Part shown: positions 7,665 through 14,501 of the stretch, piece after piece | How the letters are laid out: each line of letters starts with the position of its first letter | How positions within the stretch are numbered: position 1 is the first letter of the stretch | Source of the DNA: Anaerolineales bacterium UBA3001 | GTDB taxonomy: Bacteria; Chloroflexota; Anaerolineae; Anaerolineales; UBA11657 | Length of the DNA stretch: 15,358 bases | Assembly: GCA_002346435.1 (NCBI GenBank) | Contig: DDZT01000031.1 | Coordinates: 1 to 15,358 of the forward strand | Reading direction: 5' to 3' | The notes under the pieces: generated by a model | Told to the model about the DNA's origin: nothing | Database searches by the model: none | Seen by the model: the letters and a program-made list of their open reading frames with translations, nothing else | Made by a program: the position numbers and the translations under genes

Positions 7665-9413
7665 ATGAACTACATGCTGGCGTTGGTTGCAGTACCATTA
7701 TCTATAGTATATATAGTGCCATTGATACACAAGTCTCGCTTGAATCCTCCCACTGCTTTGTTTTGGCCGCTATCTGTAATTCTAGGTCTAGGTCTATTTA
7801 CAATAATATTCATATTAGTTGCATTCCATAGTATTACCAGTGGACTAGTATGGATCATCTTAGTAAGTCTATTGGCTATTAGTACAATAATCGGGAACTG
7901 GCCTCAACATCTAAAATACAATTCAACATGGTGGAAAAATACACGTGAAGATCCCATAAAGCTAATGGTTGGGTCTGCTATTGCTTTTGTTTTTGTAGTT
8001 ATCATAGCCCAAGCCACCTACTACCCATTTACCGGAGATGATGAAATAAGTCGATATGCATATTACGCTCGACTAATGTATGAAAGAGGAGAGCTGACTT
8101 CTGCAATTCGCGGATATCCACCCCTGTTACCTGCAATATATGCTAGTAATTTTTTTGCTGCTGGGCAAATAGTGGAACAAGTCGCAAAACTATATCCGGT
8201 AATTATCTCCGCAATGACTATTCTGGTGACATATGGTCTTGCACGATATTGGTTTGGTAAAAGAGCAGGATATACTGCTGCATTAATACTGTCCTCCACA
8301 CCATTGTTTATACATTGGTCGCCGGTAGGATATGTAGATATAGCCACTGGGTTATGTTTCTCTACATGTGCGTTTACCGTTGAAATATGGCGAAGGACTC
8401 AACAGACAAATTGGGCAATAGTGACTGGAATGGTGGCCGGGATTGGCATATGGACCAAACAAGCTGGATTCGCAATTATAGGTCCATTAGCAATTATATG
8501 TATACAAATGTTAGTGAAGAATCACAACTCTGGCAGCAAGCGATATAGCCGTTTCCTGCCAAACCATGTGATAGTTATTTTCTTCACCGCTATATTGGTA
8601 GGTGGCTGGTGGTACATACGTAATGCATATTACGATGGTTGGGCCTCAGCAGTACCCAGCGCAGGACTATATCACATAATGAATGCCACCAACGCACCTG
8701 AACAAATAGTCCCTTTTATCGGAAGATTTTCCGAATTTGGTCTAGCCACTTCTCCTATCTACATTGCAGGCTTAATATGGGCATTTTGTACTTTCAAAAA
8801 CCAAACTATACAACGTATATTATTATGGTGCGTCCCATATACCTTATTATGGTGGTGGCGCTTCTCATTCGATCCACGATTCCTATTATCGATACTACCA
8901 TTCTATGCAATACTAGCGGGAGGAGCATTCGACGCAATTTTGTCAAGAATTAGGTTTAAATTGTACCCAAAACTATCTTCGCTTATATTGCTCAACTCAA
9001 TTATTGTAATCACTGCTATTGGATTGTATCAATCACGTCTGGGAGGCATCATACAGTGGGCAACAAACCCTCAAGCTTCTTACACAGAAAGAGTGTATCG
9101 AGCTAAAGGCGACTTATATCATACTGTGCAGTATCTACTCGATAATAGCAACTCTGAAACGCTCATATATTCCACAGATGGTCGCCTAAGGTACTATTTG
9201 GTTAATTACGACATTTCAGTTGGTTACCCTAATATACACGACCTCCAAGACCATGACTTATTTGTAGTAGGATCTCGAGCACAGTTAGTGTACGATGCTA
9301 CATCACAAAAAGATTCCAACCCTTATATCTATCTCAATGATTCCAAAAAATTTAAGTTGTTATATACAGGACCACACCACAAGATGGCAATCTACAAAGT
9401 GCTAACAAACTAG
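7665..9413 (+). CDS. GT-C membrane glycosyltransferase (GT39-like), paralogue B
   Basis: This polytopic protein of about 582 residues is a clear paralogue of its upstream neighbour. Here the first large external loop keeps the acidic motif intact, 'YYPFTGDDEISRYAYYARL', with D125, D126 and E127, as expected for a polyprenyl-phosphate-sugar dependent GT-C enzyme. Further matches to the neighbour are 'SPVGYVDIATGL', 'AGIGIWTKQAGFAIIGPL', 'GGWWYIRNAYYDG' and 'SFDPRFLLSILPFYAILAGG'. The C-terminal soluble segment ends 'KMAIYKVLTN'. The start is uncertain: ATG at 7665, ATG at 7674 and TTG at 7653 (overlapping the upstream TGA) are all possible, and none has a ribosome site. I chose the first ATG. 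The gene ends 4 bases from the 3' end of the leftward GT2 gene. Its likely job is adding a sugar outside the membrane to a glycan, lipid or protein; which one cannot be told. Confidence 0.8.
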   Translation: MNYMLALVAVPLSIVYIVPLIHKSRLNPPTALFWPLSVILGLGLFTIIFILVAFHSITSGLVWIILVSLLAISTIIGNWPQHLKYNSTWWKNTREDPIKLMVGSAIAFVFVVIIAQATYYPFTGDDEISRYAYYARLMYERGELTSAIRGYPPLLPAIYASNFFAAGQIVEQVAKLYPVIISAMTILVTYGLARYWFGKRAGYTAALILSSTPLFIHWSPVGYVDIATGLCFSTCAFTVEIWRRTQQTNWAIVTGMVAGIGIWTKQAGFAIIGPLAIICIQMLVKNHNSGSKRYSRFLPNHVIVIFFTAILVGGWWYIRNAYYDGWASAVPSAGLYHIMNATNAPEQIVPFIGRFSEFGLATSPIYIAGLIWAFCTFKNQTIQRILLWCVPYTLLWWWRFSFDPRFLLSILPFYAILAGGAFDAILSRIRFKLYPKLSSLILLNSIIVITAIGLYQSRLGGIIQWATNPQASYTERVYRAKGDLYHTVQYLLDNSNSETLIYSTDGRLRYYLVNYDISVGYPNIHDLQDHDLFVVGSRAQLVYDATSQKDSNPYIYLNDSKKFKLLYTGPHHKMAIYKVLTN

Positions 9414-9417
9414 ATTG

Positions 9418-10167
9418 TTACTTTGCTTGATACTTCCTAAATATAAAACTTTCGCGCAAAATAAAAACGACGTTGTTAATCCCATCTCTGTATCTTCTTA
9501 GATTAGTATGGCTATCACGCTTATCAGGCCTATAAGTAATTGGTACCTCAGCTATACTCAAACCATGTTGCCGGCTCTTTATTGTAGTTTCTGGGCCAAA
9601 CACCATTCCATGAGACTGAAATTCCAATCCATCTAGAGCCGTCTTTTTGAAACCCTTTAATCCACAACAAATGTCTGATATACCGGTCCTACATAATATT
9701 CGAGCCATTATGCTCATTACAGGATTACCAATGTATCGATGAGAAAATGGCATTGCTTCTGGAAGGATTTTACCCCTTAGACGACTGCCAATGACATAGT
9801 CATAGCCATCCTCAAACTTTATCAAAAATTCGGTTATATCAGCACAAACATAAGTTCCATCTGCATCCATTTTGAACACGTATTTGCCGCGAGCTGCATT
9901 CATCCCAACCCTACAAGCATTACCATAACCCTTTTCAGATGCATGAACAACAATTGCATTGTTATCTCTCGCGAGAGACACAGAATCATCAGTCGATCCA
10001 TTGTCAGCTACTACAACTTCACCGCGCAAAGCTTCATGTTCAAAAAAATCATTGGCTTCTCGAATACATTGCACAATGGTTTTAGCCTCATTTAGACAGG
10101 GCATAACAATAGAAACATCTATTCCTACATCTGTATTATCCGAATCGGTATTTTGTCTTCTAATCAT
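9418..10167 (-). CDS. GT2 glycosyltransferase, polyprenyl-phosphate sugar synthase-like (DPM1/DPG synthase family)
   Basis: This 249-residue GT-A fold enzyme begins 'VSIVMPCLNEAKTI'. It has 'VVADNGSTDDS' (52-62), the donor and metal motif 'FKMDADGTY' with D101-A-D103, and 'DYVIGSRL' (123-130). 'DICCGLKGF' and 'EVPITYRPDKRDSHTNL' follow; this order is typical of dolichol- or polyprenyl-phosphate mannosyl/glucosyl transferases. It lacks the pair of C-terminal membrane helices of ArnC/GtrB-type proteins and has only one moderately hydrophobic stretch near 148-160. Such enzymes charge polyprenyl phosphate with a hexose from GDP-Man or UDP-Glc, making the donor used by GT-C enzymes, three of which lie next door. 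I prefer ATG at 10167 over ATG at 10173, because AAGGA lies 5 bases before the former and is jammed against the latter. It overlaps the end of galE by 8 bases and follows it in one transcript. Confidence 0.85.
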   Translation of the reverse strand: MIRRQNTDSDNTDVGIDVSIVMPCLNEAKTIVQCIREANDFFEHEALRGEVVVADNGSTDDSVSLARDNNAIVVHASEKGYGNACRVGMNAARGKYVFKMDADGTYVCADITEFLIKFEDGYDYVIGSRLRGKILPEAMPFSHRYIGNPVMSIMARILCRTGISDICCGLKGFKKTALDGLEFQSHGMVFGPETTIKSRQHGLSIAEVPITYRPDKRDSHTNLRRYRDGINNVVFILRESFIFRKYQAK

Positions 10168-11146
10168 ATCCATCCTTATGTCTTAGATGCCACGCCCACG
10201 ATGATTCAACTATACTCTCTAGATCGGTGTAATTTGGATTCCATCCTAACTGCTCTCTAGCTTTATCTGATGAAGCAACAAGAACAGCTGGGTCTCCAGG
10301 ACGTCGTGGTTGAATTCGTACAGGAATTGTACATTGTGAAATTTGCTCTGCAGTAGCAATAACCTCCTTAACTGTAAAACCTGTTCCATTACCAAGGTTA
10401 TATGTAGGATTATTTAGATCTTCTATTCCTTCCAGGGCAAGTAAATGGGCATTTGCAATATCAGACACATGCACATAATCTCTAATACAGGTCCCGTCCC
10501 TTGTATCATAATCGTCCCCAAAAATATTGATGTAATCACTCTGACGCAATGGAACACGCAAAATCAATGGTAACAAATGAGTTTCAGGATTATGTAACTC
10601 ACCATAATGTTTAGTACAACCTGCAGCATTGAAATATCTAAAAACTACTGATTTGATACCATAAGCGTTGCCATAATGTTTTAGAACTTTCTCAAACATA
10701 AACTTAGAGTCACCATATGCATTCAAAGGATTTGTGTTGTGTGTTTCTTTGATAGGAACATCATTTGGTTCACCGTATACAGCAGCTGTAGAAGAAAAAA
10801 CGATCTGTCGACATCCATGTTTCAGCATGCTATCTAGCAAGTGTATTCCCTGAACCAGATTGTTAGCCAAATATGATTGTGGTTGCGTATTTGCAGCAGT
10901 AACTAATGTTTCGGCAGCGAAATGGATAACTGCTCTGATACTGTTGCCATTAAACAGTCTGCCTAGTAGACTCTTGTTGCCAATGTTGCCATTTATAAAT
11001 TCTGCCTTTGGGTGGACTGCCTTACGATGACCTGTTTTAAGATTATCGAGAACAATCACATGGTATCCACGTGCCAACAATAATTCTGTGCAAACTGAAC
11101 CAATGTAACCAGCACCGCCTGTAACTAATATGGTTTTATCACGCAT
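10160..11146 (-). CDS. galE: UDP-glucose 4-epimerase (GalE)
   Basis: The enzyme interconverts UDP-glucose and UDP-galactose (or the N-acetyl forms) with tightly bound NAD. The 328-residue length suits bacterial GalE. TGGAGYIG at 9-16 binds NAD, followed by 'VIVLDNLKTGHRKAV', 'VIHFAAETLV', 'VFSSTAAVYGEP' and Y144xxxK148 in YGDSK. Later motifs 'FRYFNAAGC', 'IFGDDYDTRDGTCIRDYVHV' and 'YNLGNGTGFTVKEVI' are hallmark GalE segments. An upstream TTG at 11197 would add 17 residues before the Rossmann fold and would overlap the divergent gene's start, so ATG at 11146 is chosen. A good promoter ends 8 bases before this ATG, which leaves almost no leader and no Shine-Dalgarno. The gene is followed directly by the GT2 enzyme. 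Confidence 0.95.
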   Translation of the reverse strand: MRDKTILVTGGAGYIGSVCTELLLARGYHVIVLDNLKTGHRKAVHPKAEFINGNIGNKSLLGRLFNGNSIRAVIHFAAETLVTAANTQPQSYLANNLVQGIHLLDSMLKHGCRQIVFSSTAAVYGEPNDVPIKETHNTNPLNAYGDSKFMFEKVLKHYGNAYGIKSVVFRYFNAAGCTKHYGELHNPETHLLPLILRVPLRQSDYINIFGDDYDTRDGTCIRDYVHVSDIANAHLLALEGIEDLNNPTYNLGNGTGFTVKEVIATAEQISQCTIPVRIQPRRPGDPAVLVASSDKAREQLGWNPNYTDLESIVESSWAWHLRHKDGYD

Positions 11147-11154
11147 AGCCAGAA

Positions 11155-11182
11155 ATTGTACCTTTTTTCTGCGCTTTATCAA
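11155..11182 (-). promoter_or_regulatory. sigma70-type promoter for galE
   Basis: On the minus strand TTGATA (11182-11177, 5/6 to TTGACA) is followed by a 16-base spacer and TACAAT (11160-11155, 5/6 to TATAAT). The predicted start, about 7 bases on, falls near 11148, only about 2 bases before the galE ATG at 11146. The transcript would be effectively leaderless. The promoter fills most of the 53-base spacer to the divergent GT4 gene. Confidence 0.6.
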
Positions 11183-11199
11183 ATGGTAAACACACAAAT

Positions 11200-12396
11200 A
11201 TGAATTTTCTAGTTATACAAGAAACTGATTGGATCCAAAGAGGACCACACCAACAGCACCACTTATTCGAAAGACTGTCCAAAAGCGGCCACAGAGTAAT
11301 AGTATTGGATTTTGAAATTAATTACACTCCTTGGCCATATTCGCCGCTATTTGCTCCTCGTTTAATATGTAAGCGAATAACACGCACAGACAATGAAGCA
11401 AATGTGTGTGTCATCCGACCAGCAACCATACGATTACCTGGACTAGCAAGAATTGTATCTATGGTGACCTTCTTCATAGAATTAATGCGTATCACTAAGA
11501 CAATACGTCCAGATGTAATTGTCAATTATGCTATCTCTACAGGCTTATGTGCACTAGCAATAGCAAAGATTAAGAACATACCTTTTGCACTACATGTAAT
11601 TGATGCACTGCACACACTTGTTCCATACAGATGGTTGCAACCATTTGCTTACTGGTTAGAAACCATTCTTCTCCGCAACTCTGATGCAACCATTTATATT
11701 AATCACAAACTTAAAGAGTATGGTTTAAAACACGGCGCAAATCCCAACTCTGCACATACCGTGGGTACCGGAGTTGACCTAGATTTCTTTGGATTAAAAA
11801 ACAAAAAAGATATCAATAACATGCGCGCTAAATGGGGAATAGATTCAAGCGATGTAGTATTGATATTTGTTGGATGGTTGTATAAATTTTCAGGCATCGA
11901 TACAATTATGCGCATTTTACCAAGTATGCCGCAATCATTGAAACTAATGGTGGTCGGTAAAGGTGAAATAGAAAACGAATTAGTAGCATTGAGTAATGAC
12001 CTGAGACTGCAAAATCGAGTTATATTTACTGGTCATCAACCATACAAAAACATCCCAACACTAATTTCAGCGGCGGACATTTGCCTTTTATACTCTACAC
12101 TCAATCCTACAACACAGGATATATTACCGATAAAAGCATATGAATACCTAGCCTGTAGTCGTCCAGTGCTTGCTAGTAAGCTTCCTGGTCTTATGCAAGA
12201 AGTTCCATCTGGAAACGGAGTAATATATACGGAATCTGACGATTTGGTACAGACTCTCCAACACATGCTGGAACAGAACAACAGACTAAAGGAAGGTGCC
12301 AAAGCACGCAGGTTTGTAGAAGAACATTGTGACTGGTCAATCCTAACTATCTCATTTGAAAAATTGCTTATCCAAATAACAAGCCTCAAACAATAA
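11200..12396 (+). CDS. Glycosyltransferase family 4 (GT-B fold)
   Basis: This is a 398-residue GT4 enzyme. The N-terminal half opens 'MNFLVIQETDWIQRGPHQQH' and includes 'IRPDVIVNYAISTGLCALAI' (102-121) and 'FALHVIDALHTLVPY' (129-143). It has no real membrane helix, only hydrophobic patches as in membrane-associated GT4s. The donor domain shows GTGVD at 189-193, 'LIFVGWLYKFSGID' (221-234), VVGKGE (251-256), 'RVIFTGHQPYKNIP' (273-286) and 'PIKAYEYLACSRPVLASKLPG' (310-330). The conserved Glu is E315, with D307 in place of the first acidic residue of E-x7-E. It would add a sugar to a lipid-linked or surface glycan. It starts 53 bases from galE on the opposite strand, with no Shine-Dalgarno and only weak promoter-like sequence. 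Its stop lies 10 bases before the -35 of the glycine operon promoter. Its substrate is unknown. Confidence 0.87.
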   Translation: MNFLVIQETDWIQRGPHQQHHLFERLSKSGHRVIVLDFEINYTPWPYSPLFAPRLICKRITRTDNEANVCVIRPATIRLPGLARIVSMVTFFIELMRITKTIRPDVIVNYAISTGLCALAIAKIKNIPFALHVIDALHTLVPYRWLQPFAYWLETILLRNSDATIYINHKLKEYGLKHGANPNSAHTVGTGVDLDFFGLKNKKDINNMRAKWGIDSSDVVLIFVGWLYKFSGIDTIMRILPSMPQSLKLMVVGKGEIENELVALSNDLRLQNRVIFTGHQPYKNIPTLISAADICLLYSTLNPTTQDILPIKAYEYLACSRPVLASKLPGLMQEVPSGNGVIYTESDDLVQTLQHMLEQNNRLKEGAKARRFVEEHCDWSILTISFEKLLIQITSLKQ

Positions 12397-12406
12397 TTAT
12401 TTAGCC

Positions 12407-12435
12407 TTGACAACTATCTGACCTAACAATAGAAT
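12407..12435 (+). promoter_or_regulatory. sigma70-type promoter of the glycine cleavage operon
   Basis: A perfect -35 hexamer TTGACA (12407-12412), a 17-base spacer and TAGAAT (12430-12435, 5/6 to TATAAT) form a near-consensus promoter. The expected start is near 12442, about 11 bases before the first stem of the glycine riboswitch. That spacing is what a riboswitch leader should show. It lies just past the stop of the GT4 gene. Confidence 0.85.
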
Positions 12436-12452
12436 TAGAAGTAACAATTCAC

Positions 12453-12640
12453 CAGTTGCCGAGGAGAGACCTTCACAATACTCCTAAGCTAGTGAGGCAC
12501 CGAAGGGGCAAATCCAACAAAATGGGTGAAACTCTCAGGTAAAAGGACTCGACAACTGTATAACCTCTGGAAAGTCTAATGACACCGACGGGGCAAGCCC
12601 TACTGTAAAGGGGGTGAATCTCTCAGGTATATGACAGAGG
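12453..12640 (+). promoter_or_regulatory. Tandem glycine riboswitch (two aptamers)
   Basis: Aptamer 1 spans 12453-12558. P1 is CAGTTG (12453-12458) with CAACTG (12553-12558). Inside are GGAGAG (12463-12468), GCACCGAAGGGGCAA (12497-12511) and GAAACTCTCAGG (12528-12539) followed by TAAAAGGAC; these match the glycine-aptamer core. A 5-base linker (12559-12563) leads to aptamer 2 at 12564-12640. Its P1 is CCTCTG (12564-12569) with CAGAGG (12635-12640), and its core is CACCGACGGGGCAA (12583-12596) and GAATCTCTCAGG (12616-12627). Aptamer 2 is compact, with a 3-base-pair GTC/GAC hairpin, and departs from the core at several positions. The 3' strand of its P1 is shared with the terminator stem that follows. 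Glycine binding should stabilise P1, block the terminator and turn on the downstream H- and P-protein genes. Confidence 0.95.
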
Positions 12641-12675
12641 AGACGCTAATCTAGACAGTTGCGTCTCCTTTTTTT
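12636..12675 (+). terminator. Riboswitch-controlled intrinsic terminator
   Basis: GGAGACGC (12639-12646) pairs perfectly with GCGTCTCC (12661-12668) around a 14-base loop, followed by seven T residues (12669-12675). The left arm can extend back to 12636 by pairing with the first Ts. It thus takes over bases 12636-12640 of the 3' strand of aptamer 2 P1. The two structures are mutually exclusive, giving a transcriptional ON switch when glycine binds. Confidence 0.9.
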
Positions 12676-12711
12676 GTTTCAGTAAACAAGTATAACGAGG
12701 AGGATTACACA

Positions 12712-13107
12712 ATGCCATGGAAAACCCCAGAAGACAGAATGTACACAAAAACCGATGAATGGGTAATGCTAGATGGACAGTCTGCTTTGATAGGAATAAC
12801 TGACTATGCGCAGGACCAACTATCAGACATAGTGTATTTAGAACTTCCTACAATTGACGAATCTTTCAACAAGGATGATATTTTTGCGACTGTAGAATCC
12901 GTGAAAGCTGCTGCAGATGTGAACATGCCTATTATTGGTAAAATCACTGAAGTCAATAATGACCTAGAAGACCAGCCAGAGCTAATAAATCTAGAACCCT
13001 ACGAAGGAGCTTGGTTTGTCAAGATTGATGTACAAGATGTAAGTCAAGTTGAAGAATTAATGGACGCATCAACATATGCGGATTACTGTGAGTCGCGAAG
13101 CTCATAG
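12712..13107 (+). CDS. gcvH: Glycine cleavage system H protein
   Basis: The H protein carries the aminomethyl group on a lipoyl arm between the P, T and L proteins of glycine cleavage. At 131 residues it is the usual length. The pattern 'MYTKTDEWVMLDGQSALIGI' followed by 'TDYAQDQLSDIVYLELP' is the standard GcvH N-terminal half. K65 in 'FATVESVKAAADVNMP' is the lipoyl-lysine. 'GKITEVNNDLEDQPELIN' and 'GAWFVKI' complete the fold. A very strong ribosome site, GAGGAGGA (12697-12704), lies 7 bases before the ATG. It sits just after the riboswitch terminator, so it is the first gene under glycine control. A gcvT gene is not present between the switch and gcvH, although gcvT often opens such operons. 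Confidence 0.97.
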   Translation: MPWKTPEDRMYTKTDEWVMLDGQSALIGITDYAQDQLSDIVYLELPTIDESFNKDDIFATVESVKAAADVNMPIIGKITEVNNDLEDQPELINLEPYEGAWFVKIDVQDVSQVEELMDASTYADYCESRSS

Positions 13108-13160
13108 CTAACAGATGATTTCTGAATACATTTGCCTAACACATATAAGGTGATCAAACA

Positions 13161-14501
13161 ATGAGTTATCTACCACACACAGAATTGGATAGAGAGAAAA
13201 TGCTTGCGGCTTGTGGAGTCGAAAATCTAGAAGCTTTTTTCGAAACAATTCCGAATGAACACCGGTTTCCCCAGCTTAACATGCCAGGACCACTTTCAGA
13301 ATTGGAAGTACTGAAGGAATTGCAAGAACTGTCCGAATCCAACGCAGAAGCAACTCACTACCCGTGCTTCCTAGGTGCAGGTGCATATCATCATTATGTA
13401 CCATCACTAGTTAATCACATGCTGTTACGCGGAGAGAATCTGACTGCATACACCCCATATCAACCAGAAGTGTCACAAGGGACACTACAAACTATGTTTG
13501 AGTTTCAGAGCATGATATGCGCACTTACCGGGATGGAAGTAGCCAACTCAAGCCACTATGATGGTGCAACATCTACAGCCGAAGCTATTATCATGGCTCT
13601 CAATCACTTCCGCGGCAAAAGAACAAAGATAATAATATCTCCTGCGATTCATCCGCATTACCGACAAGTAATAAACACATATACACAAGGAATGGGTTTG
13701 ACCATCGTTGGCCAAGACCATCTAGAAGCAGATTTGGACGATTTGTTAACTGAATTAGACGATCAGACTGCACTTTTCATTATCCAGAATCCTAATTTCT
13801 TGGGAGAACTAGAAGATTTGCAAGGAATTGAAAATGCAGTTAAAGATGTAGGTGCCTTATTTTGCGTCATATCCAATCCAATCACATTGGGTACGATGAA
13901 ACCACCTGGAGAATATGGGGCTGACATTGTTGTAGGTGAAGGACAACCACTAGGCATCCCATTATCATATGGAGGACCTTATTTGGGCTTTTTTGCGACA
14001 CGTGAAAAATACGTACGAAAAATGTCAGGAAGACTCGTGGGTGAAACCGTTGACGTAAATGGAAAGCGAGGTTATGTGCTCACTTTAACTCCTCGAGAGC
14101 AACATATACGCCGTGATAAAGCTTCTTCCAACATTTGCACTAATCAGGGTCTAATGGTCACTGCCGCTGCTATATATCTGTCTGTTTTAGGGAAACAAGG
14201 ATTACGTAAAGTTTCGGAGCTTTGTTACCACAAAGCACACTATGCTGCCAAACAAATAGATAAGATTCCCGGTTTTTCAGTACGGAAACATCAACCATTT
14301 TTTCATGAATTTGCAGTACATTGTACAAAACCAATAATAGATATTAACAAAAGTTTGTTTGATGAATATGGACTTATTGGCGGATATGACTTAGGACAAG
14401 ATTACCCACATCTAAAAGACCATATGCTATTAGCGTTTACTGAGATGATTTCAACCGACGACATACAGTGTCTATGTGATGCTCTAGGAGAGATATCATG
14501 A
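13161..14501 (+). CDS. gcvPA: Glycine dehydrogenase (decarboxylating) subunit 1
   Basis: This is the alpha subunit of the two-subunit P protein, which decarboxylates glycine and passes the aminomethyl group to lipoyl-GcvH. Its 446 residues are normal for GcvPA. Recognisable segments are 'MSYLPHTELDREKMLAACGV', 'FLGAGAYHHYVPSLVNHML', 'TAYTPYQPEVSQGTLQTMFE', 'MEVANSSHYDGATSTAEA', 'PLGIPLSYGGPYLGFFA' and 'REQHIRRDKASSNICTNQGL'. It has the PLP-enzyme fold, but the PLP-binding lysine belongs to the partner subunit. TAAGGTGATC (13146-13155) lies 5 bases before the ATG and closely matches the 16S anti-Shine-Dalgarno complement. It follows gcvH after a 53-base spacer with nothing else visible, and its stop overlaps the gcvPB start as ATGA. 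Confidence 0.97.
   Translation: MSYLPHTELDREKMLAACGVENLEAFFETIPNEHRFPQLNMPGPLSELEVLKELQELSESNAEATHYPCFLGAGAYHHYVPSLVNHMLLRGENLTAYTPYQPEVSQGTLQTMFEFQSMICALTGMEVANSSHYDGATSTAEAIIMALNHFRGKRTKIIISPAIHPHYRQVINTYTQGMGLTIVGQDHLEADLDDLLTELDDQTALFIIQNPNFLGELEDLQGIENAVKDVGALFCVISNPITLGTMKPPGEYGADIVVGEGQPLGIPLSYGGPYLGFFATREKYVRKMSGRLVGETVDVNGKRGYVLTLTPREQHIRRDKASSNICTNQGLMVTAAAIYLSVLGKQGLRKVSELCYHKAHYAAKQIDKIPGFSVRKHQPFFHEFAVHCTKPIIDINKSLFDEYGLIGGYDLGQDYPHLKDHMLLAFTEMISTDDIQCLCDALGEIS

Noticed and set aside
11147..11197. TTG start extending GalE by 17 residues
   Set aside because: GalE proteins start just before the TGGAGYIG motif. The extension would cover the promoter and almost abut the divergent gene's start.
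12036..12413. 125-codon open frame on the - strand
   Set aside because: It lies opposite the conserved donor domain of the GT4 gene and runs into the glycine operon promoter. Its composition looks like a shadow of the coding strand.
12559..12563. Leader-linker kink-turn of the glycine riboswitch
   Set aside because: Many tandem glycine riboswitches form one between the leader and the linker. The 5-base linker here (TATAA) and the leader did not give me a convincing kink-turn pairing.
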